Assembly (NCBI GenBank): GCA_965644295.1
Contig: CBFFRP010000068.1
Span: 1 to 64,000 of the forward strand
Direction: 5' to 3'
From: Paraphysomonas bandaiensis
Taxonomy: Eukaryota > Chrysophyceae
DNA length: 64,000 bases
In this document: positions 1-11,573 of the stretch, in pieces
How the letters are laid out: each line of letters opens with the position of its first letter
Position numbering within the stretch: the first letter of the stretch is position 1
Position numbers and translations under genes: made by a program
Notes under the pieces: generated by a model
Seen by the model: only the letters and a program-made list of their open reading frames with translations
Told to the model about the DNA's origin: nothing
The model's database searches: none

Positions 1-780
1 AATCGGTTTCCGTCGTTGATTGTCGTGACGAGGTACTGTCTTATTTATATGCTTTGACCTTTCTAATAGGCTGAATTTTATATGCGTTTTTTTATCTTTA
101 GTTTTATATGCATTAATTCTTTAACTTTTTAGGGTAAGGACTGTGCTGTTGCCGATATTGACGATGTACCTCCTGTTGAAAGAAATTCCAGTAGTCTTCG
201 GATGCCATCTGCGATAACACGAGACCGAGGGTCTCCTGCAAGGCAAAACCAAGGATCCAAGCATCTATTGCTTCTTTCAACATCGTCGTCATCGAACTCT
301 ATAGGTGCAGCCGTAGCTGTTACATCAGCGAAGGCAAGCACACCAGAGCGTAAAAGTGGAACTCTGTGTTCGCCGAAATTATCTTCGCCAAACCCGCTCA
401 GTCCCGAACCCTCTATGCCTGATACGGGCTTTCGAACACCGGAACGCAACGGCATGCTTGCAGATTTATCTCTGTCAAGTCTCTCTCATTTGTCAAATGA
501 GTATATGGAGAAGTTTTCTTCGGGGTCACGGAAGAGTCTTGCAACTCCATCATCTGATATAGATTTGTCAAAGTATGCAAGTTCTTCCGCTCTCAAAAAT
601 AGCTCTCCACACTTTTTGTTTGATGAAGAGGCCGTGTACCGCGACCCGACTCCTGTGAAGTCTGTCCTACATAAGAGAGAATATGAAAGAGATAACTTCA
701 ATACTTATTTTGCCAGACGGCCAAGTTTGGAACTGACTGATGACGAAAGTAATGACTATGGTGTTGGAGAAAATAACTAG
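1..780 (+). CDS. 3' end of an unrecognised serine-rich protein (partial)
   Basis: Two exons are visible. The first runs from the window edge to about 32 and is followed by a GT; the second runs from 133, after a TTTTTAG acceptor, to the TAG at 778-780. Reading 133 in phase 0 gives an open frame of 215 codons that joins in frame to the preceding exon. The product is rich in Ser, Pro and charged residues, with several Ser-Pro and Thr-Pro pairs (SPKL, SPNP, TPERK), as in disordered proline-directed kinase targets. It ends in an acidic stretch. No enzymatic domain is visible, and the body of the gene lies outside the window, so no function is proposed. Confidence is for the frame and stop, not for the identity. 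Confidence 0.6.
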
Positions 781-2301
781 CGATGATGTATTATTAGTTT
801 CATATATCAGATGTATTGTCAGATGGTGTCAGGAGATAATGCAGCTGTAGATAGTACATTCTGGTAATAATATATACAGAGTTATATCATTTGTACAAAG
901 TTTTATTGGTGTGAATTAGAAAACATCTTAAAACCCTCATATGATATTATACATGTTATCAATGGTATTTGAATAGACCGTGGCATTTTTCCTGTATGTT
1001 TTCTTAAAGAGATACCGATAGTAGAAATGCTTCATCAGCCGGAATATTAACATCGCCTGACCTGGGCCAGAGAAGTACATGGTGCCAATATCAAGTACCA
1101 ATATAAATTATATTTCGTGTTCTCTATAGTTGTCATGACGCTGGGCAGCAGAATGCAAGAGGTGCGACGACATAGTCTACAATATATAAATCAATAAGTT
1201 ATTCTTGGTTGAAATCGCACCAAGTCATGAACTTTTTCTATAGTTACAGCACAACAGAATAGGGGAAACTTATGCTGCGTAAGAACACACAGCTGCGTTA
1301 AGCTTTGGTAAATATTTGCGACCATAATTGTTCTGTTGTGTACCGCTGTACTGATGAAATCATGCACACGAGAAAAGAAAATGTTTTATATCATTACAAG
1401 ATTCTTTGAGTGAATGTCCTAGGAACTGGTAAAAGTTCATAATTTGCAATTTGCAAATCAAACAAAAAAACAATGACTATTACCACAACTGTATCTAAAA
1501 CAAACAAACATACTATAATATGAACTGGTGTTATCTCTACTAGATTGTCATCAGATAAAAGTAACGCATTAAAGTAAGCCTATTTTGGCAGGGTATATAC
1601 ACATATTACACACGTATTTAAACTTTACTTCATTAGTTGCAATAATCGACGTACTAGTTTTCTATATCAATCTTACGTACAATAACCACTGATACAGGTG
1701 TATATATACAAAAAACATTACAGCAACGAGTGTGTTCAGTTAGATTAAAGTATGTATAGTACTCATTGGAGTTGTGTTAGGGCCTGTCTTAGTAGGAATA
1801 CTCAATACTTGCGTGTATGCTCAGAATTCAGTAAAAATGGTTTGTTTTATTAGTGAAACTGAATAAAGAATGCTGGAACGATTGCTTGTAGTAATCTGTA
1901 AACTGTATAGCAGCACATGTGTGTGAGTACTATATATGTATATGTATGAGGGGCTACTAGTCCGAAGTGGTGTGTTGATATTACTAAACACGCATATGAG
2001 TGAATGCAGTTACGACTCTCATTGTATCGTAATGGATGGCTTATGTGGTATGAAATAACTAGTAGGGATAACTGACTAGTTGTGATATCATCTGAAGCCT
2101 TCATAGTGTTGTTTCTGTATGTGTTATATATGTCATACTGTCTCTCCGACTACAATATAATTCATAGTGTCGGGTACATATCCCTCACTGCTTACTGTGG
2201 AAGCATGCATGAAGACAATACTTGAAGATCCAAACCCTCTGTCTGTACACACCTATAGTATACGTACATACATACATATACATACATACCTACATACATA
2301 C
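781..2301. other. AT-rich spacer without recognised gene
   Basis: I see no exon chain, RNA gene or clear repeat on either strand. An open frame on the minus strand at 1850-2104 has no family resemblance and no splice partners. Short CATA/TACA runs occur at its right edge (about 2262-2300). Confidence 0.4.
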
Positions 2302-2490
2302 CGCAGAGAAAATTACGGTACTCGGTCTACTCGTTAACGGATGTTACAGATCGTACAGGGACAGAATACCCCCGGTACCTTTTCGTACAGTCTACACTGC
2401 AGGTAGTCAAAAGGTAGCGGGGGTATTCTGTCCGTGTACGATCTGTAACATCCGTAAACGAGTAGACCGAGTACCGTATTTTTCTCTGCG
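2302..2490. repeat. Long near-perfect hairpin (82-bp arms, 25-nt loop)
   Basis: The left arm 2302-2383 and right arm 2409-2490 are inverted copies of each other. Alignment by eye shows about four mismatches in 82 positions and no gaps. The loop is 2384-2408. Arms start and end with CGCAGAG/CTCTGCG. No clear target duplication flanks it. It ends 12 bases before a decayed retroelement gag. It could be a foldback MITE or part of that retroelement's leader. Confidence 0.85.
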
Positions 2491-2502
2491 TAAGAGGAAA
2501 TT

Positions 2503-3367
2503 ATGAAGAAAACAACGAACGACAAGCCAACAAGATATGCAAGATTTGGCAAGAAACCGAGCACCGATAAACCAGAACATGTCCCGATATTAAGATACGG
2601 TGCCTACTCGAACCTTGCCACATTCAAACAGAGGCTTGTAGTGGTGGGCATGCAAAAGTACGGTAACTTTGCACGCCTAGTAGAGCTGGACAAAGATTAT
2701 GAGCCCGATGCGATAAACCAAGAGAAATTTGACTTGGACAATGACCCCTATGGAGTCAACCTCGACTTGATGAAGGACAAGATCAAGACCAGAGGGAGAT
2801 TGATAGACAAGATGTTGTATGCAGATCGGCATTGTACTCGTCCATGATAGACCATCTGAGCCAAGAATCAATGAACGCAGTCAAGCTGTTAGATGAGTAC
2901 GAGATTATGAACAGGACCAAGGATCCACTATTGCGATGGTTAGCTATCAAACGAACGCACAAGGTGTCTACTAACTCCAGCGTAAGTACAGTGGTACGCG
3001 CGGAAGCAAGGAGAAAGTACCAGGAGGCCAAACAAGGCGCATATGAGAGCATAGATACTTACAAGGAGCGATTTGACCACCTATTGGAGGCATACAAAGA
3101 CATGAATAATGCAGAAATGAATGAAGAAGATATTGCGATGAACTTCTTCGAAGGGTTAGATGACACAAGACTAGCTATCTCAATGATCTAACAATGGGAA
3201 CACAGGAAGCATCTAAGCATGTCAACGAAATATATACAAAGGTATCAAAATATCTGACGCCAATGAGAGCGCTGAGAACGAGCGGCGGAGCTGCATTCGT
3301 GAACAAATCGAGCACCGGCAAAGACAAGAAATCAGCAGATAGTGATGCTATACCAGAGCAACAATAG
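2503..3367 (+). pseudogene. Decayed retroelement gag fragment in three frames
   Basis: Three consecutive open stretches, 2503-2847, about 2820-3191 and 3182-3367, lie in three different frames and together read like one copia-type Gag. The middle part carries an amphipathic region (YESIDTYKERFDHLLEAY, then EEDIAMNFFEGLDD) typical of the UBN2/gag-polypeptide family. The last part ends in a basic Lys-rich tail with a TAG at 3365-3367. Each junction needs a one- or two-base shift, and no protease, integrase or reverse transcriptase follows. I read it as a frameshifted, truncated relic of an element different from the intact copia at 15226. Two programmed frameshifts are less likely. Confidence 0.65.
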
Positions 3368-3484
3368 AGGAATGACACGAAATCACACAGCAGCAAACGT
3401 GCTCAGAAATCCTGGAAGCAGCAGCATGTGAGGCAGGAAATTATGCTTCACTCCTACACAACGTATCGGCTTCCTGTGTATATT

Positions 3485-3597
3485 TTTGTTCACATATGCC
3501 TCTAATATTGAGACAACAATTATGTGTATTCCAGCCGTATTTGTATGTAATTAATATAGAGTAGTTTTACTTCAAGTAATTACCGAAAAATAAGATG
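3485..3597 (-). repeat. Dispersed repeat family A, copy 1 (reverse orientation)
   Basis: Its reverse complement matches the copies at 12945-13090 and 26500-26640. Shared landmarks in order are CATCTTATTTTTCGG, TTGAAGTAAA, a CTCTATA block, GGCTGGAATACA, and TCTCAATATTAGAGGCAT. Function is unknown. Two other copies lie just upstream of genes. Confidence 0.65.
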
Positions 3598-3626
3598 CAT
3601 ACGTAAACTCTGCATAACAAAACACC

Positions 3627-3856
3627 ATACGTACATACACAATACATACATACATACATACATACATACTGTACGTACATACATACATACATACTGTACC
3701 TACATACATACATACATACATACATACTGTACGTACATACATACATACATACATACATACATACTGTACGTACATACATACATACATACATACTGTACCT
3801 ACATACATACATACATACATACATACGTACATACATACATACACACATACATACAA
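3627..3856. repeat. CATA tetranucleotide microsatellite with periodic TGTAC interruptions
   Basis: The array is (CATA)n broken at intervals by ACTGTACGTACAT or ACTGTACCTACAT units, giving a higher-order period of a few tens of bases. Reading frames through it (MYVCMYVC-type) are artefacts of the repeat. Confidence 0.95.
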
Positions 3857-4023
3857 GAGCAGTACGTACGTACTGCTGTATATGAATGTATAAGTACATA
3901 TATCACAGACATTGATTTGAAAAGGAGTGTTTCAATCTCAGCAGATATACATACAGTCCATCATACCCACCTCATACATATCACACACTCTGATCCCACA
4001 CATACATCCCTAATTAATCAAAC

Positions 4024-4823
4024 ATGCCAGAAGTGCATTTCATTGGGACAATAGACTCTGTAACAGGCCTTCCAGTTCAATCTCTATCTCTCACATGGGC
4101 TATAGTTCCACGTACATACATACATGCATACATATACATATAGTGACATATATTTACAGGAAATTCGAAATGGTTTATACAAAAAGGTTCATTTTTTGGT
4201 GAAACACATACAGGAAATGTAACGGTAATGATCACATATAGATATGTATGTGTATGTAATCGTGTGTATGTATGTATAGGAAGAAGGGACGGCTACTATG
4301 AACCATCCAATAGATGCACAGTTTAATACATCTACATCAGAAGGATGGCCATTTTTAGTTTGTGAAGTAATTTTCTTTCTTTTTATTATTGATTATATAT
4401 AACGTTAGTTATATGATAGGTATGGGACAGATCATTCGATGGATCGAGAGGGTTTTGTGGATGTGGATGTGTTTGGCTTCCTAGTAGTTATGGAAAACAT
4501 GACCTTGAAATTATATTATGGAAGCCGACTGTTCATAAGTTGTTGAGCATTCAAAAGTTGTCTGGTAATGTGTGTTGTGTGCTTGGTTTCTCAAGTAACA
4601 TCTAACAGATTACTACATCCCAAACGTACCTGACCTTGAAAACATGAGAGAGATAGCGATTAATGCCAATCTTAGATCAGCAACAAAGGTTTGTCGCGCT
4701 GCGTGATATGTGTACCGTTTAACATGTATTTGTCTCCTTCAGACGGCCAGCATTGGTACTGTTTCCGTAACAATGTACACCCTGACCACAAGTGATTTTT
4801 CCACTTATGGGGTGGAGTTGTAA
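4024..4823 (+). CDS. B9D2: B9 domain-containing protein 2 (ciliary transition zone), six exons
   Basis: Exons 4024-4111, 4160-4224, 4280-4366, 4420-4564, 4609-4688 and 4743-4823 join with matching phases at GT-AG sites into a 181-residue protein; animal B9D2 is about 175. Shared with the family are the N-terminus MPEVHFIG, the NHPID segment, EGWPFLVCEVWDRSF, the GFCGCGCVWLPSS strand pair and the C-terminal FSTYGVEL. Together these cover one complete B9 (C2-like) domain. B9D2 acts with B9D1 and MKS1 in the MKS module of the ciliary transition zone, which gates membrane-protein entry to the cilium. The start is the first ATG and matches the family start exactly. No exon is longer than 145 bases, so the gene is invisible to simple ORF scans. 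Its presence implies a ciliated cell stage. Confidence 0.92.
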
Positions 4824-5223
4824 GAAGAGGGGTAGTATAGTATATTATAGCGTAGTGAAAAGTTATATATTGTTTGTTGTGTGTTAGAAAGGTACTTTTT
4901 GCATGTTTAGGAATGCTGTTACTGTGTGCGATAAATCATTGTGATCGATACTGAGCATAAATAGTCAAAATTTGGATATTTCGGGACATGCTCGCGCCAC
5001 GCCACATGGAAATACTTTGACGAAGGGAAGATACATTCAGCATTAATTGTAATTTCACATATCCACTGTTTAACTTCTACTTATTTCTCCATAGATTCAA
5101 TATGGTTGAATTATCTTGTCAATGATAATTATGGGATTGGAAAAATAATTAATGGTTCAAATTAGTCAGCTTTCAGTTAAAAACTAGAAATTATTCTCGC
5201 CTCTTGCTACTTGCTATGCTAAT

Positions 5224-5500
5224 CGAATAAACAGGCATCCGGAAATGGGCCCACCACAAGGGCATCCGGGACAGGGCCCACCTGAAGGGTAACCGGGGTA
5301 TTGGGTATTGGGCTGCCTGCTGAAGTCAAGCATCCGGGATGTTCACCTTAAGAACTCAGAGCGGAAGTGGTTGCACCTTGGTGCTTGCGGTGACGCACAA
5401 GCAGCTTTCGTGGCGTTAAATAGTAGGGTAATAGAGTTTGTACTGATTAGTTACAGGTAGAGGTCTAACTAGGTTGACTAGCATTCATCTAGCTACTGAA
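5224..5500 (+). repeat. Dispersed repeat family B, copy 1
   Basis: It begins GAATAAACAGGCATCCGG, contains a GCATCCGGG-rich segment, then GGAAGTGGTTGCACC, GTGCTTGCGGTGACGCAC, AAGCAGCTTTCG and a GGCGTTAAATAGTAGG block, and continues with GTTACAGGTAG. Related copies lie at 5648, 20905 (reverse) and 63205 (reverse). There is no coding capacity and no clear tRNA-like A/B box, so SINE or MITE status is open. Confidence 0.7.
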
Positions 5501-5647
5501 TCGGTGCAGGCTTTATATATGGGGGATAAGTACCGGAGACATTTCTCCCGGAAACTAACGTGAGTCTCATATATAGTCAGCAGATATATTTCTGCCCACT
5601 CATTGTCAAATACTTGTGTGGTACAAGGGACAATAAGAAGTGTAGAC

Positions 5648-5945
5648 GAATAAACAGGCGGCACCCGGGAATGGGACCTCAAGGCTGCTTGCTAAAGTCA
5701 CACATCCAGGCCGTTCATTTTAAGGACTCAAAATCCTGAAGTTAGCAGATGTCAGGTATATCAACATTCTGCTTGCTCACTGCGTTTGCTTTGAGTGATA
5801 GAGCGAAAGTGGTTGCACCTTGGTTCTTGCGGAGATGCATAGTAGCGCTAAATATAGTAGGATATTAGAGTTATGCACTAAGTAGTTGCATTGTTTTGCT
5901 ACATTAGTTCGGACTCTTACACTCCTATTGCTAATAATCAGACAT
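5648..5945 (+). repeat. Dispersed repeat family B, copy 2
   Basis: It has the same order of blocks as copy 1 in the same orientation: GAATAAACAGGC, GGACTCAAAATCCTGAAG, GAGTGATAGAGCGAAAGTGG, TTGCACCTTGG, CGCTAAATATAGTAGG and CCTATTGCTAATAATCAGAC. It carries a middle segment missing from copy 1 but present in the copy at 63205. The two copies form an imperfect direct repeat separated by about 150 bases. Confidence 0.7.
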
Positions 5946-6833
5946 TCACTACTGACTTCTCCATATTTATAATGATCTGTAGTATGAGTTTCTCTCGTCA
6001 CACTCTGTGTTCTAATGCGCTAGCGACGCCTATGCTTTTGAACTACGATTAAACTGCCATATTTTTACTACTTAGACTATTATCTTGAATCATAGTACAA
6101 GCTACAAGCAATGCATACAGCTGGTGCCGTATATATTACAAAGTCACTAATATTGCATATTTCATCATTTGTATATAGGTATATTTCAAAGTAGACAGGT
6201 TAACAATTCAAGATTAATATATGACAAGATACACTACTAGAAAAACGCATTTGAGATTGTGCAGTATATCTACTTTCACAGGCTAACTCCAATATTAATT
6301 TTTTGTATGATGCTTTTTAGGTGTCCCATAATTCAATGTGAATACATCAAAGTAGCAATACTTGATTCAGCGAATTTGTTTCAACAACTCTATCCATATG
6401 TAGTCTAATATACTATATAGCAATATAGTACTCAGACATTACTGTTATATATCTAGAAATAGTGTGAACATCTTCTCCATTAATTCGTACATTATTATCA
6501 AGATAGACAACTATTCAAAAACGCTGTTTGAGTTGAGCATTGCCTTGTTGAATTAGGACTAATTTTTGATTATCGACAAGGCAACCAACCCGTCTTACCA
6601 GATATACGGCTTTGTTTATTTTACAAGTATGTTATACGCTTTGCACTATGATAAGAGCAATTTCTACTATGGTCACTGCTGTCCACTATTCAAAAGGAAC
6701 TGGTCCAGGGCATCAACTTATAACTACAAATTGCATACTAGAATGAGGATATAAACAGGGCACAATCATACTCGACTATCTGCTGTTAGAACTAGAATTC
6801 ATATGTAGTAGTTACGTAATGAGACTGATAAAA
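5946..6833. other. AT-rich spacer, nothing recognised
   Basis: No exon chain, RNA gene or repeat with other copies in the window was found between the family B repeats and the 3' end of the ABCG gene. Confidence 0.4.
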
Positions 6834-9800
6834 CTATTTTTTCTTGTCTCGATTGGTGAACATCATAATCACCATGGCGGCGACGGCATATCCGAAGCCA
6901 TTCCACATTAACGCCGTGATATCGTAATCAAAGTTATCGACATTATATCCAATTTTATCCAGTCCGGCATCCACGTCCATGTATTCCTCTCCTTCAAGTG
7001 GTCCAGAAGGGACCGTTTCATAGTACTTAATCTGAGACACATAGAATGCCTCGATAGCCCAACGGGTTCCGGATAGACGCCATAGCCAACGAATTCCATC
7101 CGGAAGGTCCTGAACTTCATTTATTGTGGGATTGGACCCAGAAAATCCAACAGCATAGATCAATGCAAATAACACCCCCGTAAGAAATACATTCTTTGGG
7201 GACACGATGGTCGAAAGAAAAAAACCAAGAGACCATGCCCACCAGTACATCGCAAAAAAGAGTTCATACAATTGTCCAGAAGTTCCTGTGTTTGGAAATC
7301 GAATAAGAAACGCTAACCAGAAAAATAGCGCAGCGCATATAATATTAGGTACTTCAACGATCCACTTGGCAATGAAGTAAGAGGAAGTCTTGAGCCCTGC
7401 AGAGTTCTCGCGCCAGTAGTTGACTTGTTCATTCCCAAAGGTCAGAGTAGATATAGAAATCGCCGCGAAAATAGTTCCAAATGTTAGAAAGTTAGCAGTA
7501 CCTTGGTAGCTGTCAAACAGTGGCGACGTACATGTCGCCTTTAAATCACGAGTTACTGTCGCACAGATAACGTCCGGTAGTGGACCAACATACTGAAGGT
7601 CCGAAGAAACTGAAGACACCACCAATGCAACACCAAGATGAATCATCATTTGACCCATGAATGCTCCAAATCGACGATACTTCTGCTTAAAAGCTCGGAC
7701 AGTGCACACATAGAGCTGAACAAAAAACCCTGGACAATTTCGAATTTCGTCGGTACGAGTGATATTCTTCACGGTCTGAATAGTCATATGGCGTATGTGG
7801 TCAAGGAAATCTGACACAATACTGATAAAGAAATTGATCAGTGAGTCAACAAATATGACACATGCTGCTGGACTCAGAAACGGATTCAATTCAGCTCGTA
7901 CACGAATTGCATGCTCTGCAGAGTGTACTGACACAGGGTTCGCGATCCATCTATTGTTTTCGGCCTGTTCTACCGCAGATTCAACGTCTTTCAATAATGT
8001 GTCTCCCTCAACACTTCTTAGATCACCGTTCAAAGCTTGAGAACTGTTATAATCCACAGGGAATCCATTAATCTGCTAAATGTCATGCAAAATACGAAAG
8101 TTTGAGAGTGTAGTGATACCTTATTCTCCCAAAACCTAAAAAGGTCAGCTGGTGTGAAGTCTGGGTCACCCAACCGATCCACTGCTCCGTTAGCAACATC
8201 TAAATAGAAGTCCGCTGGGTTTGTGAGTCCCTTTGAAACAAACCCAATCGACTCGAAATAAGCTTGGGCATCGACAATAGGACCATGATAGACCACTTGC
8301 CCACCTTTTCCCAGCAACAACAAATCATCGAATTCCATGAAGGCCTGGATTGATGGCTGGTGTATAACAGAGGCAATAGTTACACCAGACTGGATTGCAA
8401 TGTCCTTCAGCTGTCTGGCGAGTACGGCAGATGATGTCGAATCCAAGCCACTAGTAGGCTCATCCTGAACATATGTGACATAAATCAATACAATTGACGT
8501 CTGAATGAACATACCAAAAATAATACTTTGGGAAGCGCGACTAGCTCAATACCAATATTCACCCTATGTACGACTTCATCAGTAACAAATCACTATAAAA
8601 TAATAGAGGTCAAGTACCTCTTTCTCTGCCCACCCGACACACCGCGCTCCCGCTCATCACCTAGGTATGCCATTGTTACGCACAAAAATTCAAAAAATCC
8701 ATTCATTACCGATGATAGAATTGTGTACATGATCAATTCCAAGAGATAAGAGGGTTTCATTTACCACAGTATCTCTCTCAGCTTTACTCATTTCAACTGG
8801 AAGGCGATACGACGCCGAAAATTCAAGATTGTCCCTGACAGTCAGTTGACGAATCATGACATCCTCTTGGGGCACAAATCCCACAAGTTTCTTCCATCTG
8901 TACACTGTTAGCACAGCTTTGCAAGAAGTAGCTTACACATACTTAGATAAATCGTCGACTGTTTCCCCGTTCACCTTGATCGTTCCGCTTGTTTTACGAG
9001 CTTTGCCTGTGATGAGGTTTATGATAGTCGTTTTCCTATTTATTCGGACGATAGAGATCAGGTGTGAACGATACTGCAATAAAATAAACGTACCCCGCTC
9101 CTGAAGGCCCCATAATAGCACACATTCTCCTCGGCTCGAATTTACCCGAGACACCCTTCATGATTTGCACACCAGACGGCAGTATCATTCCCATGTCACT
9201 GAATTCAATCACATATGTGATATCACTATTTACTTGGGCCTGTTCCACTGGGTACATCGGGTCTTCCTTGGTCGTAACTTGCATATGGGTTGGAGAAGGA
9301 TTGGCTCGTACAGACAATGGTCTCTCACCTCCACTCAAGGTTGAGTTACTCGACTGGCGTACTAAAGGATGTCTTCCATCGACAGTATTAAGGCGTTCAA
9401 TGGCCGCGTATGATAACTCTTCGATGTCTTTTCCGTCTTCTCTCGCTAGGGTAAGTCTGTAGTTGTTAGACTCCTGTACCTTCGTCTCAATGTAGTATTT
9501 GACAAGGAATATAAGATAGCAAATAGCTGCGATAATTGGTATAGCTATGAGGGCACTACTTCTACTGGAATCTTCTGAACCAGCGGGACAACCACTACCA
9601 GTACATTGTAGTCCTTCAACAAAGCCAGTCTTACAGTAGTATCCCTCTTTACACTCCGCTATAACCTCAGGCGTCTCACAGAAGTGCTGAAACAATAAAT
9701 AAGATGACGCGGAAAACAGCAATATGATCATACTCCTGCACAACAGTATGACGGCGTCAAAGTATTTGGAGGACAATAGAAGCCTATGAAAGAGACCATG

Positions 9801-10179
9801 AGTACACTATAAGCACACTATAAGTACATTATACATACATACACATACATACATACAACATCCATCCATGCATACATACATGCATACATATCTATATATA
9901 AGACACGTATAGTAGTATCTTCTGACCTGGTGTACATGGACATTGTAATTCATTATCACTTGATCGAATAATACAATTAGCTTTTAAAATAGTATCAATA
10001 TTACTATTAATTTCATCAGCTGTATATCCAGGACAGTAATATCCAGCTGGACATGTGAGATTGCCATCTGTTTGTTGACATTTACATGATGATGAGCTTG
10101 CACCTGGACATACAACAGTTTCTCCAAAACATGGTATAAGAATAGAAGAAAATAAACCAATCCAATAAATGAAATTCAT
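6834..10179 (-). CDS. ABCG-family (White/WBC type) ABC transporter with Cys-rich ectodomain, nine exons
   Basis: Minus-strand exons 10179-9927, 9783-9734, 9686-9094, 9035-8937, 8897-8710, 8660-8618, 8563-8515, 8464-8120 and 8075-6834 join in frame into 953 residues. Residues 1-18 look like a signal peptide. A Cys-rich extracellular part follows, with repeated CPAGYYCP, GFYCPP and GYYCKTG motifs, then a TM segment near residue 160. The nucleotide-binding domain has Walker A GPSGAGKTT (about 291-299), VPQED, the signature GVSGGQRKR (about 400) and Walker B into DEPTSGLDS (about 426), with HQPS downstream. The C-terminal half holds one six-helix ABC2 domain. This is the half-transporter layout of plant and protist ABCG proteins with a Cys-rich N-terminus. 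Such transporters work as dimers, usually exporting lipids or sterols; the substrate here is unknown. Intron 1 contains CATA repeats. Confidence 0.93.
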
Positions 10180-10238
10180 TTGATTATCTATATGATGATA
10201 CAGACTTATAGTTTGTTAATTATGATACATAGAGATAT

Positions 10239-10288
10239 TCATACATACATACATACATACATACATACATACATACATACATACATAC
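10239..10288. repeat. CATA microsatellite upstream of the ABCG gene
   Basis: About twelve perfect CATA units lie 60 bases upstream of the ABCG start codon. A shorter, less regular array sits in intron 1 of that gene (about 9832-9888). Confidence 0.95.
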
Positions 10289-11573
10289 AGTGAGAGTGAA
10301 GTCAAAGTACGTAATTGTTATATAGGGGAATGTTCTCAGCTTAATATTTCTGTGGCTCATAGGGAATTTCTAAGAATTCCTACTTTGTTTATCTATAAAT
10401 CTGGACATTTTAATTCCCTAAAGTCCCGAAATCCCTAAAAAATCCCTCATGTGGACAATACAGACGAAAAATGCAATGAAATTACATATTTTCTAGAGCA
10501 CTGTACACATGTAGAGTGAATGGGACATACAATAGTGGTGCCATTTTATATGCGTGGAAACAACTTTTGCTTTAGGGCAACTATTTTACAGAAATGAAAT
10601 CTGATATATTGTATAGTACCTGAATTCATCGTAAAGGTCAGAAAATCAACGGATAGTACTGACCATCTCGATAGGGATGTATTTATTTCAAACAGATGCT
10701 GCCGACAGTGATGGCGACGAACGTAGCACCCGAAGTGATAGTAACTGAGAATCTGCGGCTGAGGGTTGGTCGTCTGTGAATTGGTCAGTGCCTCTGAGTC
10801 AATGTCTTTCCTTTTTTCATAGGGACTAAACGCCAGAGAGGTTGTAGAAAGTCGTCCATTCTAATAGCTCTCAATTAGTAGTAGAGGTTTCTTGAACAAC
10901 AGATTGTTTCTAGTTGTGATATATGGTTATTACTGACTATGATAAGGTACTTGTATCGTGTAATCAATACTTTTAATAACCAAGGACTGAGGGTAATCGC
11001 AGGACTATTGCTTTGTGAGCCGTGTAAGTAAATAACTTGTGGTATTCTTTCCACTATAGGCCAATACTCACTACAACGCAAACGACGACAGCTCATGTAA
11101 AATATAATCATGCAAACTCTTTATTGATTAATATCAAATACTGATAGGTTATTCCGCTGATTTCTGTAACAACGTAGCTATGACCACAGCAGAATAACTA
11201 CGATACACTCACGTATCGCTTCAACACATTTATGCTCTATTAAGAAGTGAAATTAAAGTAAGTGGGACAAAGTGTACAGAACGTAGAAAACATACAGTTT
11301 CTAGACTTTAGTACACTTGGCTGAGTCCGAAATTATGCAAGGTCTGTACATTTAGTCTAACAATACAGTTGTAAGTAAGAAGATTTCTGTTTTATATAAC
11401 ACAAGAATAGCAAACGGCTTGTGTGAAGTAGAATTGTTCAAGTGAGATAGCTCAAGAATACAACAGATATTATATTAAACTATGGGATATATTTCTCAAC
11501 CTAGTCAATTTATTGACAGGTCCTCTAATAGATCCCTTGAGCTACTAAAAACACCTTCTCACAACGAATAGCA
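10289..11573. other. Spacer; possible coding relics only
   Basis: Most of this stretch is AT-rich and featureless. Around 10691-10860 a GC-richer part encodes an Asp/Ser-rich stretch interrupted by stops. A minus-strand frame at 10875-11111 reads somewhat protein-like, but has no splice partners or recognised motif. I do not call a gene here. Confidence 0.35.

Noticed and set aside
1850-2104. 84-residue minus-strand frame
   Set aside because: Low-complexity AT-rich sequence with no splice partners or conserved look.
2503-3367. Programmed frameshifting in the gag-like region
   Set aside because: Two separate shifts, no slippery heptamer seen at either point, and no Pol downstream make decay the simpler reading.
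3627-3856. CRISPR-like array
   Set aside because: Units are tetranucleotides with short interruptions, there are no spacers of constant length, and the DNA is eukaryotic.
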